A DNA stretch of 9,664 nucleotides from RQOF01 sp964461135 (GCA_964461135.1 CAYWTB010000130.1:1-9664); one strand, 5' to 3'; numbered from the stretch's first letter, positions 1 through 6,298 are shown. The notes: generated by a model not told the origin, from the letters alone. Numbers and translations: made by a program.

Positions 1-258
1 TATATTCTATGGGTTTATCCCGTTCTTTCTACACCTACTACTGTCGAAGATGAGCAAATGTGTGGACAACTATCGCAAAATCAGAAAAAACTCTTCAATA
101 AAAACAATGACTTACGAAAATTAACTGTCAAAGTCGAGAAAAAATTGTGGCTTTTTGAAATACCAGATTATTTGATTAGGGGTCAGGCGGTATTCAACAA
201 TAGTGCTGGGGTAGGGTATCCATTTACACAAATGTGTTTAATTTTTCAGACATATTGA
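1..258 (+). CDS. Possible 3' remnant of an open frame running in from outside the window; unidentified
   Basis: The first frame is open from base 1 to a TGA at 256-258 (85 codons), so if real it is the C-terminal part of a gene starting upstream. The first internal ATG is at 58. I recognise no family: the peptide is Lys/Asn-rich in the middle and has no clear motif, signal or membrane segment. The other two plus-strand frames are also open over the first 50-120 bases, so the open frame is weak evidence in such AT-rich DNA. The following stretch, 259-374, holds no gene and no convincing terminator before the convergent nuclease gene. Together 1-374 is best read as low-information island DNA. 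Confidence 0.2.
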   Translation, partial: YILWVYPVLSTPTTVEDEQMCGQLSQNQKKLFNKNNDLRKLTVKVEKKLWLFEIPDYLIRGQAVFNNSAGVGYPFTQMCLIFQTY

Positions 259-374
259 GATTTTTTAAGTTTATTAATTTTAGGTTTGATGAATTGTTCG
301 AAGGGTTATGGTGTGCGATTGTGACATAAATTTTCATCATCTAAAACTTTAAAATCATTTCTACAGGCTGCATA

Positions 375-833
375 TCACTTGGATATAATTACTTTTACCT
401 CATCACTAAAATGTATTGTATCGCTTAATCCTAACATTATTTTATTTAAAAATTGTAATGCAAAATCATTGTAAGTGCTATTGGGGTCAAGTATCACGTT
501 AATAATGTTTTCATTTTGAGCAATTTTTTTTGCCCCCTTTTGTAATCCAAGTGGGCTTACGATAATTCCACCTTGGGCCCCAGTGTCTTTTATTTTATAA
601 GCAAGTGCTCCAATTTTTTCTTGATTTTGTTTAGACGTTAAATATCTTCTACATTCAATTATGATAAAACCAATATTATTCTCACAAACACCTTTCGCAT
701 CTATTTCCCATTCTGTTTTTGAATTGAGTCCTCTTATTTTTTGTTTTTTTTGAATCTCTGATAAACCAAAATAATTTTTGAATTTATTCAAGAGATATTG
801 TGCCACTTGTTCGTAATTCTCAAATTTTCTCAT
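375..833 (-). CDS. Mrr-like PD-(D/E)XK restriction endonuclease-like protein
   Basis: This 152-residue protein has the core of the Mrr_cat/PD-(D/E)XK nuclease fold. Asp45 (in WEIDAKG, 42-48) would be the first metal ligand. It is followed by a beta-strand ending in the second motif IIIECRRY (57-64) with Glu60 and Arg62. The stretch QEKIGALAYKIKDTGAQGG (71-89), then IIVSPLG and a helix QKGAKKIA, is the usual Mrr pattern after the catalytic motif. The third catalytic position is Arg62, where most family members have Lys. The protein is little more than the nuclease domain, with no separate DNA-recognition domain. Start: ATG with AGAGGAG about 12 nt upstream. The gene follows the HEPN gene by 34 bp on the same strand, so the two are probably co-transcribed. 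Likely role (inferred): nucleic-acid cleavage in a defence or toxin-like unit. Confidence 0.75.
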   Translation of the reverse strand: MRKFENYEQVAQYLLNKFKNYFGLSEIQKKQKIRGLNSKTEWEIDAKGVCENNIGFIIIECRRYLTSKQNQEKIGALAYKIKDTGAQGGIIVSPLGLQKGAKKIAQNENIINVILDPNSTYNDFALQFLNKIMLGLSDTIHFSDEVKVIISK

Positions 834-867
834 TATGTTTAGATAACTCCTCTAAATATAATCCTTA

Positions 868-2700
868 TTAATTATCTTTATTTTCTACTTTTGGCCAGGC
901 AGGGGGTCCCGAGATCGGAAACAAACATTTTTCTGGATCTAACAGCTCTTTTGCGCAAACTTGTTGATTATTATAGTCTTTTAATTTAAAAATTAGATGA
1001 TCATATAATTGTCTTCTATGTTCAAAAGCAGCTCGTATATTCCAAGAATCATTACGTTGGAGATCATAAAATAATGAATGAATTGTAATGATAAAATAAC
1101 TGTGTAGGTGCTGGATAAGGTGCCTTGTACCTGGTGGAGAAACCCCTTTATGAATAACGAAATTCCTTGCTCGGTAAATTCTCCGAATTTGCCATTCAAT
1201 GTTATTTGTATGATTTTCAAGAGATTTTCTGAATACCTTTGGATCCACTAAAAGATTATCACGAATCCTAAAAATCCGGTAAATTAGAAGGGATTGATCT
1301 CGAATTAGTCTATTAAACTCCTTTAATATTTTTCCAGATTTTTTATCAAGTAAAATCTTTAAAAAATCCTCTACATGCAACATTTCCTCATTAGAAAACT
1401 CTAAATATTTAAGGATATTTTTAGTGTCTTTAATTCGCCATATTTTCCTTAAATCAATTGCGAGGGCAGTTAAAACAGAGTGAAGATATCTACCTGAATT
1501 AATCTTTGGAACATATTTACATATTCTCTGAATTATTGCCTTTTCCCCATCTAACAGAAGTGACTCTAATGCTATCCATAAATTTACCAATCTCGCTTCA
1601 TCTGAAATGGTACTCAATGCTAGCTTATGGTATTTTAAGGCATTAGATATTTGAATTGCGCTATGATCATCTAACTTTCTAAAAAAGTCTGTAAATGATA
1701 TTATTCTCTGAGCAATATTTTTTGAATCTCTTAAATATTTATGCCGTGATGTATCAAAAGGAACGCAGATTATTTCGTTGTCCTCCCTCTTAATAAGCGA
1801 ATAAGGATGTTTTATTCTAGCCACCTTTGTTATCTGATAGAGTTTTTGAATTGAAAATAATTCATCAAGTTTATTTTCGGCTATATCCCTTGCAGAAAAA
1901 GGATCCATTGCCTCGACTTCAATTGATGCAATTTTAGCTTCACTATCCTGCTCAAGAAATTTTTCCACCTCACAATCATTATTTTCATTTGAAATTATTT
2001 TAGGTACCTCCAAGCCTGTTAGATTCAAGTCCGGTAAAAGGGATGACCAATTAACAAAAAATGAACAATTATATTTATATGGTTTGCCATTGAAATGTTC
2101 TAGTAATAATTCAAATCTCCTTATGAAACTTCCATTTTTATGATTGATCAATAAGTTGTAACTATTTCTTAGGGCTTTGAGAGAATATCCACTTATTTTA
2201 AGCTCAACACCCAGGGTCATCGTTAGGGCATAAAGATCGTTTTTAAACTTTGCTGGAGGATTATTTAACATCTGGTAGATTTCATCAAATAACTTTTTCT
2301 TGTAATCGATCAAATAATCAATTATGATTTTAAGACATGAACGATAGCTTATTAAGTCTCTTTTTTCAAAATTTCTTATGCTGTTCTCATATAATCGGTC
2401 TAATTCATTTAAGTATTGGTTCATGAAGATGAAATATTTTCTAATAATTATATCAGTTTTTGCAGTATGTTTTGCTTCGTCAATAAGTGATTTTATATTG
2501 GGATGAGAATCATGTACCTCCTCAACAACTTCAATATGAGCTAAGATTTCTTCAAGAATTGATTTAATATTACTTGTTCGAACCTGCCAAGAGTCATAAG
2601 TATATTCATTAAATATTTCATGCCACCTAATTAGGAAAAATTTATGTGCTTCTTCTTTAATTCCCCAATCATCCCAATTTTTTTCATTTGTAAGAATCAT
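868..2700 (-). CDS. Large protein with C-terminal HEPN (Apea-like) ribonuclease domain
   Basis: 610 residues. The C-terminal part (about 365-550) looks like an Apea-like HEPN domain. An entry helix LVNLWIALESLLLD (371-384) is followed by an insert and then RRIYRARNFVIHKG (506-519). This last contains RNFVIH, the R-X4-H motif (Arg512, His517) that forms the RNase active site in HEPN dimers. Residues 1-365 are helical-looking, without membrane segments or a signal peptide, and match no family I know. A patch DPFSARDIAENKLDELF (266-282) may belong to a domain joining the two parts. HEPN proteins commonly cut tRNA or other RNA in phage defence and toxin-antitoxin systems. Here the partner is the nuclease encoded 34 bp downstream. 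ATG start with AGGA about 10 nt upstream. AT-rich codon use differs from the pncB side of the window. Function is inferred from the fold only. Confidence 0.7.
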   Translation of the reverse strand: MILTNEKNWDDWGIKEEAHKFFLIRWHEIFNEYTYDSWQVRTSNIKSILEEILAHIEVVEEVHDSHPNIKSLIDEAKHTAKTDIIIRKYFIFMNQYLNELDRLYENSIRNFEKRDLISYRSCLKIIIDYLIDYKKKLFDEIYQMLNNPPAKFKNDLYALTMTLGVELKISGYSLKALRNSYNLLINHKNGSFIRRFELLLEHFNGKPYKYNCSFFVNWSSLLPDLNLTGLEVPKIISNENNDCEVEKFLEQDSEAKIASIEVEAMDPFSARDIAENKLDELFSIQKLYQITKVARIKHPYSLIKREDNEIICVPFDTSRHKYLRDSKNIAQRIISFTDFFRKLDDHSAIQISNALKYHKLALSTISDEARLVNLWIALESLLLDGEKAIIQRICKYVPKINSGRYLHSVLTALAIDLRKIWRIKDTKNILKYLEFSNEEMLHVEDFLKILLDKKSGKILKEFNRLIRDQSLLIYRIFRIRDNLLVDPKVFRKSLENHTNNIEWQIRRIYRARNFVIHKGVSPPGTRHLIQHLHSYFIITIHSLFYDLQRNDSWNIRAAFEHRRQLYDHLIFKLKDYNNQQVCAKELLDPEKCLFPISGPPAWPKVENKDN

Positions 2701-2748
2701 ATTGACATTTTCCTACATATAATTTATATTGATGAAGTTAAAAAGACT

Positions 2749-2809
2749 AAAAAAAGCCCGGCGTTTATCGTAAGAGGCAATTAAGCCCGGATAAACCTCA
2801 GGGCTTTTT
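2749..2809. terminator. Terminator-like hairpin between the island edge and the HEPN gene
   Basis: AAAAAGCCC at 2751-2759 pairs with GGGCTTTTT at 2801-2809. Inside it, GTTTATC (2763-2769) pairs with GATAAAC (2790-2796) around a 20-nt loop, with a short mismatched bulge between the two helices. Runs of A on one side and T on the other let it work in both directions; the minus-strand reading ends in seven T. It sits only 48 bp before the HEPN start, so it could end transcription entering from the right, act as an attenuator in a long leader, or end a short RNA. Confidence 0.55.
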
Positions 2810-2931
2810 CCTTATAGATAACGCTCATATATCTTATTAATGCACCTTGGATATATACAATTTACAGAATCCCAATATATAGAAATGATTGGTTTCCGAA
2901 AACCACACCATAATTATTTTGGAAATCAAGG

Positions 2932-2961
2932 ATACATCAATAAATTAATTTTTTGATGCAT
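2932..2961. repeat. 30-bp imperfect palindrome, possible operator
   Basis: The arms ATACATCAA (2932-2940) and TTGATGCAT (2953-2961) are inverted copies with one mismatch. They surround a central palindrome AAATTAATTT (2942-2951), and only two base pairs of the whole 30 fail. The palindrome covers the predicted -10 of the minus-strand promoter, a usual place for a repressor site. No regulator that would bind it is visible in the window. Confidence 0.35.
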
Positions 2962-2970
2962 TCTTGTCAA
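2942..2970 (-). promoter_or_regulatory. Candidate sigma70-type promoter reading toward the HEPN operon
   Basis: On the minus strand a perfect TTGACA (2970-2965) is followed by a 17-bp spacer and TAATTT (2947-2942). The -35 is consensus and the -10 matches at three of six positions. A start near 2935 would give a leader of about 235 nt before the HEPN ATG, containing the hairpin at 2749-2809. A weak alternative closer to the gene is the TATAAATTATATG tract about 20 bp before the start. Confidence 0.35.
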
Positions 2971-3160
2971 GAACTAATATTATGTATAATGAATATGTAA
3001 ATCTAAAAGACTTTTTCTAGGAGAAGTATTAATTATTGTAATTATGGCTTGTGTAAATATTGTGTACTTTTTTGACAATTTTTTCGCATAATGTCGTGTT
3101 AAGTCAATTTGTAATTTATTGATAATTATGGAAATATATAATTTCCAATTATTTATAAAA

Positions 3161-3210
3161 CTCCCCGAATCTATCTGAAAATCCGTGTGTCCCCCGTTCG
3201 ATTCGGGGAG
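3161..3210. repeat. 11-bp inverted repeat of the tRNA T-arm at the island edge
   Basis: CTCCCCGAATC at 3161-3171 is the exact reverse complement of GATTCGGGGAG at 3200-3210, which is the 3' side of the T-arm plus the first acceptor bases of the tRNA-Phe fragment. The left copy lies just outside the preserved tRNA sequence. It could be an integrase core-type site, a remnant of recombination, or chance. Confidence 0.4.
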
Positions 3211-3219
3211 GTGCCACCA
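3175..3219 (+). tRNA. tRNA-Phe(GAA) 3' half; putative attachment site (attR)
   Basis: The 45 bases correspond to tRNA positions 32-76. The anticodon loop is CTGAAAA with GAA at 3177-3179. The 3' anticodon stem is TCCGT (3182-3186) and the variable loop GTGTC. The T-arm is CCCCG-TTCGATT-CGGGG with T54, T55, C56, A58 and C61 all in register. The acceptor strand is AGGTGCC, with discriminator A and an encoded CCA ending at 3219. Bases left of 3175 do not pair with the anticodon stem (TCTAT instead of the needed ACGGA), and there is no D-arm or 5' acceptor GGCACCT, so the gene cannot make a tRNA. The break lies at the edge of the anticodon loop, a normal crossover region for tRNA-directed integrases. 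A stand-alone degraded tRNA is possible, but the abrupt switch from perfect to unrelated sequence favours an attachment-site duplicate. Confidence 0.85.
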
Positions 3220-3255
3220 CACAAAAAGCTGATCTCGATGATCAGCTTTTTGTGT
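3219..3255 (+). terminator. Rho-independent terminator of the tRNA-Phe locus
   Basis: A perfect 16-bp inverted repeat, ACACAAAAAGCTGATC (3219-3234) and GATCAGCTTTTTGTGT (3240-3255), has a 5-nt loop TCGAT. It starts on the last base of the tRNA CCA and has a T5 run inside the descending arm. It is the natural terminator of the original tRNA-Phe transcript and supports placing the resident chromosome to its right. Confidence 0.85.
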
Positions 3256-3345
3256 AATTTCGAAATTCCAAGCATCAAATCCGAAATATACCACCTTTCA
3301 AATATCCCAAAATTTTTGGTTTGATTCTTGCAATTGAACAAAGAT

Positions 3346-3705
3346 ATGAAAGCGAGTTTCGGGATAAAATATGATCTTGAGGAGAGAACATTTCGGTTTA
3401 CAAAAAATGTAATTGATTATGTTGAGAAATTGCCTAGACGGATTACGAATGGTGAAATTGGCAAACAGTTAATGAGATCAGCTGGTTCGGTGGGTGCAAA
3501 TTATATTGAAGCGAATGAATCATTGAGTAAAAAAGATTTTGTGATGCGTATAAAAATCTGCCGCAAGGAGGCCAAGGAATCACGGTATTGGTTAGCGCTG
3601 AGTGTTCCTTTGATGGAGTATGAAAATAAAAAAACCGAACTAATGTGCGAATCCACGGAACTCATGAAGATATTTGAATCGATAATACACAAAATAAGAA
3701 TTTGA
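3346..3705 (+). CDS. Four-helix bundle protein (S23 / 23S rRNA intervening-sequence protein family)
   Basis: 119 residues from ATG 3346; an in-frame TTG at 3328 would add six residues but has no better ribosome binding site. The family core is clear: QLMRSAGSVGANYIEANES (41-59), followed by a charged helix with MRIKICRKEAKESRYWL (67-83). Members of this family form a four-helix bundle, often pentameric. They were first found encoded in intervening sequences of 23S rRNA and also resemble the accessory protein Avd of diversity-generating retroelements. Here no rRNA, reverse transcriptase or variable repeat is nearby, so the role is unknown. The gene is isolated, just right of the tRNA-Phe terminator, and is flanked by AATTTCGAAATT-type sequences (3256-3267 and 3716-3756). 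Confidence 0.85.
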   Translation: MKASFGIKYDLEERTFRFTKNVIDYVEKLPRRITNGEIGKQLMRSAGSVGANYIEANESLSKKDFVMRIKICRKEAKESRYWLALSVPLMEYENKKTELMCESTELMKIFESIIHKIRI

Positions 3706-4063
3706 ATTTTGATAATTCGAATTTGTTTCGAATTTCGTAATTCGTGCTTCGAATTTAATCGTGTGTGTTCCCCGGTAAAAGGTACATCTCCGGAAATACT
3801 TTCGTAAGGCAGCATAATTAAGCAAAATTTGATTCATAAGCAAACTCCCGTAAACCCATTAATAACATAAATATACAGACAAATTTTCTTCTGCTGGCAT
3901 TATAATTGTTCTTTTTATTGGATTAAGAAGAATGAAGAAAGAACACAATAATCATGTGCATTTTAGTGAAGAATGGTGAAGTTGAAAATAAAATATTTGT
4001 CTTTCCCTATAACCGTAAAATTTCAGAAAGAAATAAAAGAAAAAAGATGTAAATTAAAATTCA
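3706..4063. other. Gene-free region upstream of pncB
   Basis: Beyond the TTCGAATTT repeats I see no gene or RNA structure. A TATAAT at 3901-3906 is a possible -10 box for pncB, but the -35 region (GACAAA around 3878-3883) is poor and the leader would be about 185 nt. No known riboswitch core was recognised by eye. Confidence 0.35.
3716..3756. repeat. Three copies of TTCGAATTT downstream of the four-helix bundle gene
   Basis: TTCGAATTT occurs at 3716-3724, 3727-3735 and 3748-3756, with a further AATTCG at 3739-3744. A related 12-bp palindrome, AATTTCGAAATT, lies at 3256-3267 on the other side of the same gene. The shared motif on both flanks suggests that it belongs to the four-helix bundle gene unit rather than to pncB. 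Confidence 0.5.
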
Positions 4064-4084
4064 CTTTTTGACCCGGGTAAAAAG
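4064..4084. promoter_or_regulatory. Palindrome directly before the pncB ribosome binding site
   Basis: CTTTTT (4064-4069) and AAAAAG (4079-4084) flank the palindrome ACCCGGGT (4071-4078), broken only by one extra G at 4070. It abuts the Shine-Dalgarno GAAGG (4086-4090). As DNA it resembles an operator. As RNA it could fold into a hairpin with loop CCGG that would affect translation start. Confidence 0.35.
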
Positions 4085-4096
4085 AGAAGGCGCAAC

Positions 4097-5662
4097 ATGA
4101 AGAAGTTTAATCAAAGGCTCATTGAAGGGATCCTGTTTACCGATCAGTATGAACTTACCATGGCCCAGTTATTTTTTAAGCTGGGATACCATGAAACAAA
4201 AGTTCATTTCGATCATTTTTTCCGTGAGTATCCGGATTATGACAGCCACAAGGCCGGCTACTGTATCAATGCCGGTCTGGAATGGTTTGTTGACTGGATG
4301 ACCGATGTCCATTTTACGGAGGAGGATATTGATACCCTGCGAAAGCACAGAGATGATGCCGGAAAACCCGTGTTCCAGGATGATTTCCTGACCTGGCTGA
4401 GAAACCACGGCTCATTCAAAGAGATCAGCCTGCAGGCCATTCCGGAAGGACGGGTAATACATCCCGATGTCCCGCTCACTGTGGTTACCGGTCCGCTGGC
4501 CATGGCCCAGATTCTGGAAACGGCCCTGTTGAACCAGCTGAATTACCAGATCCTGATTGCTACCAAGGCCAGCAGGATCAGCCTGAGCGGTATGGGACAG
4601 ATGCTGCTGGAATTCGGAACCCGGCGGGGACAGGACCGTGGTGCCAACGCTGGTGTGAGAGCTGCCCTGATCGGTGGTGCGGATTTTTCCTCCAATGTGG
4701 GTATATCCCACGTATTGGGATATCCCCCGAAAGGTACCCATTCCCACAGCATGGTTCAGTTTTTTCTGGCCATCGGAATGAGTGAGCTGGATTCCTTTGA
4801 AGCATTCGCAGACCTGTATCCGGATAACTGCATTCTGCTGGTGGATACCATAGACACCCTGCAGAGCGGAATTCCCAATGCCATAAAGATTTTCGAAAAA
4901 TTGAAGAAAAAAGGTCATAAACCGCTGGGAATCCGACTGGATTCGGGAGACCTGGCCCATCTGAGCCTGAAAGCCGCAAAAATGCTGAATGAAGCAGGAT
5001 TCACCGACAGCAAAATTGTCTTGTCCAATGAACTGGATGAACTGAATATCTGGCAGATCATTACCCAGATCAAGGAAGAAGGACCCCGTTATGGCCTGGA
5101 TCCGGATCAGCTCATCAGCCGGCTGGTGTACGGGGTAGGAACACGACTCATTACTTCCGCCGGATATCCGGCTCTGGGCGGCGTGTATAAGTTAACCGGT
5201 GTGTACCATGATAATAAATGGATACCGGCTATCAAAATATCAGAAAGCCTTCAGAAGATCCCCAACCCCGGCCGAAAAAATGTCTGGCGGATTTACGATA
5301 ACCGCGATATTGCCACGGCAGATCTCTTGACGGAAGAAGCTGAGAATATCAGGGGAATGGACAAAATTATTCTTCACCATCCCACCGATCCGGGATCCTT
5401 GAGGGTTCTTACCCGGAATCAGATTGCCGGCATGGAACAGTTGCTCCGGGAAATTTTACAGCAGGGGAAATTGGTTTATGATTTTCCTGAAATTGAGGAT
5501 ATCAGGCGGATTCGTAAAAAAGATCTGGAGCGGCTGGATTCGGGGGTCAAACGGTTGATTAATCCTCATATTTATCATGTATCTTTGAGCGAGAATTTGT
5601 GGAATACCAAACGAAAGCTGATTGAATCTGTCAGCAGCAAAGAATATGATCAGGAGATGTAA
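4097..5662 (+). CDS. pncB: Nicotinate phosphoribosyltransferase
   Basis: 521 residues. The enzyme joins nicotinate to phosphoribosyl pyrophosphate, coupled to ATP hydrolysis, to give nicotinate mononucleotide: the first step of NAD salvage (Preiss-Handler route), in the cytoplasm. Family motifs seen in order: TDQYELTM (15-22) at the N-terminus; EFGTRRGQD (172-180); GTHSHSM (213-219), whose His217 matches the histidine that becomes phosphorylated; the VDTIDT segment (249-254); IRLDSGDL (279-286) for the phosphoribosyl site; and GVGT (346-349). Length is normal for the longer bacterial form. GAAGG lies six bases before the ATG. It is preceded by a palindrome that may regulate it and followed by a 137-bp gap to osmC, so it may be monocistronic. 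The family assignment is firm. The less common Ser216 in GTHSHS (usually Ala) is conservative. Confidence 0.96.
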   Translation: MKKFNQRLIEGILFTDQYELTMAQLFFKLGYHETKVHFDHFFREYPDYDSHKAGYCINAGLEWFVDWMTDVHFTEEDIDTLRKHRDDAGKPVFQDDFLTWLRNHGSFKEISLQAIPEGRVIHPDVPLTVVTGPLAMAQILETALLNQLNYQILIATKASRISLSGMGQMLLEFGTRRGQDRGANAGVRAALIGGADFSSNVGISHVLGYPPKGTHSHSMVQFFLAIGMSELDSFEAFADLYPDNCILLVDTIDTLQSGIPNAIKIFEKLKKKGHKPLGIRLDSGDLAHLSLKAAKMLNEAGFTDSKIVLSNELDELNIWQIITQIKEEGPRYGLDPDQLISRLVYGVGTRLITSAGYPALGGVYKLTGVYHDNKWIPAIKISESLQKIPNPGRKNVWRIYDNRDIATADLLTEEAENIRGMDKIILHHPTDPGSLRVLTRNQIAGMEQLLREILQQGKLVYDFPEIEDIRRIRKKDLERLDSGVKRLINPHIYHVSLSENLWNTKRKLIESVSSKEYDQEM

Positions 5663-5743
5663 TATGCTGCCGGTCGATACGGAGGAGAATATCTGAATGG
5701 AATTTCTGCTAAACCTAATTCAATTGGCAAGAAACGGCATCAA

Positions 5744-5771
5744 TTGAGCCGCTAAATGTAAATGGTAAAAT
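5744..5771 (+). promoter_or_regulatory. Candidate sigma70 promoter for osmC
   Basis: TTGAGC (5744-5749), a 16-bp spacer and TAAAAT (5766-5771) end 28 bp before the osmC ATG. The -35 matches the consensus at four positions and the -10 at five. It would let osmC be expressed independently of pncB, as expected for a stress gene. Confidence 0.4.
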
Positions 5772-5799
5772 CGGAATTGTTAAATAAAAGGAGATAGTT

Positions 5800-6225
5800 A
5801 TGCCAGTAAGAAAATCATCCGCGGTCTGGGAAGGAAATTTGAAGAGTGGCAAAGGAAGCATGGAAGTGGGCCGGGGAGTATTCACTGGAAAATATTCTTT
5901 TGCCTCCCGTTTTCAGGAAGGGACGGGCACCAATCCCGAGGAACTGATCGGCGCTGCCCTGGCTGGTTGTTTCTCCATGGCTCTGTCCAATGAGCTGGCG
6001 CAAGCCGGATTTGAACCGCAAAAAATTCAAACCACAGCAAAAGTTCACCTGGAGCGGGCCGAGCAGGGATTCAAAATTACCAAAATTGAACTTACTACCA
6101 GTGGTAAGGTCGGCGGAATTGACGCTGATAAATTCTCTGAATTTGTTGATAAAGCCAGGATTACCTGCCCGGTATCCCAGGCATTAAAAGGGGTGGAGAT
6201 TACCGCTCATTCAAATCTGGAATGA
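5800..6225 (+). CDS. osmC: OsmC family peroxiredoxin (organic hydroperoxide reductase)
   Basis: 141 residues, the same length as typical OsmC (about 140). The protein reduces organic hydroperoxides with a pair of cysteines in the cytoplasm, acting as an intertwined homodimer. The two catalytic cysteines are present: Cys57 in AALAGCFSMALS and Cys123 in ITCPVSQAL. The active-site Arg37 (SRFQEG) and Glu48 (TNPEELIGAA) are also in place. The N-terminal WEGNLKSGKG and the NPEELIGAA stretch match OsmC more closely than Ohr. AGGAG sits 6-7 bases before the ATG. A Nudix gene follows 73 bp downstream on the same strand and may be co-transcribed, which would combine peroxide and nucleotide-damage functions. 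Confidence 0.95.
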   Translation: MPVRKSSAVWEGNLKSGKGSMEVGRGVFTGKYSFASRFQEGTGTNPEELIGAALAGCFSMALSNELAQAGFEPQKIQTTAKVHLERAEQGFKITKIELTTSGKVGGIDADKFSEFVDKARITCPVSQALKGVEITAHSNLE

Positions 6226-6298
6226 GTTTTAATGAAAACCGTCCCGGAATTGTTTTTCCGGTAAATCGTGAGTTCCAGAAACCCTGAGGGAAATAATT

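Larger units (their letters stand above)
2701..3174. other. AT-rich gene-free region between the HEPN gene and the tRNA-Phe fragment
   Basis: No convincing gene is seen on either strand. Besides the promoter, palindrome and hairpin listed separately, it holds two small stem-loops: TGGTTT/AAACCA (2890-2895 with 2900-2905, 4-nt loop) and TGGAAAT/ATTTCCA (3129-3135 with 3141-3147, 5-nt loop). The density of short inverted repeats near the attachment site could reflect integrase or excisionase binding sites, but I cannot assign them. Confidence 0.4.
1..3219. mobile_element. Right-hand end of a putative genomic island integrated in tRNA-Phe
   Basis: Seen: bases 1-3174 are visibly more AT-rich than the coding DNA right of 4097, carry a HEPN protein and a restriction-like nuclease, and end at a 3' half tRNA-Phe (3175-3219) whose 5' half is missing. 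Known: integrases of the tyrosine family commonly recombine at the 3' part of tRNA genes. The element restores the intact tRNA at one end and leaves a duplicate 3' fragment at the other. Inferred: since the fragment is followed directly by the tRNA's terminator and then by ordinary genes, the element lies to the left. The intact tRNA-Phe, and any integrase, should be outside the window upstream. No integrase or transposase is visible here, so the element type and left boundary are unknown. Confidence 0.5.

Noticed and set aside
2980..3294. Minus-strand open frame of 104 codons
   Set aside because: It runs antisense through the tRNA-Phe fragment and its terminator, so its sequence is explained by those elements, and it shows no protein family.
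3328..3705. Four-helix bundle gene as part of a diversity-generating retroelement (Avd)
   Set aside because: No reverse transcriptase, template repeat or variable repeat in the window.
4169..4979. Several long minus-strand frames inside pncB
   Set aside because: Shadows of the pncB codon pattern, with no family resemblance or ribosome binding sites.
5664..5743. Tiny frames after pncB: a 10-codon ATG frame directly after the stop, and a 15-codon ATG frame at 5696 preceded by GGAGG
   Set aside because: Too short to support, with no attenuator structure or amino-acid bias to suggest a leader peptide.
5720..5747. TCAATTG/CAATTGA inverted repeat after pncB as a terminator
   Set aside because: Seven-base AT-rich arms with a 14-nt loop and no T tract; too weak.
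6244..6261. CCGGAA/TTCCGG hairpin between osmC and the Nudix gene
   Set aside because: Short stem without a T run after it, so it does not convincingly separate the two genes.
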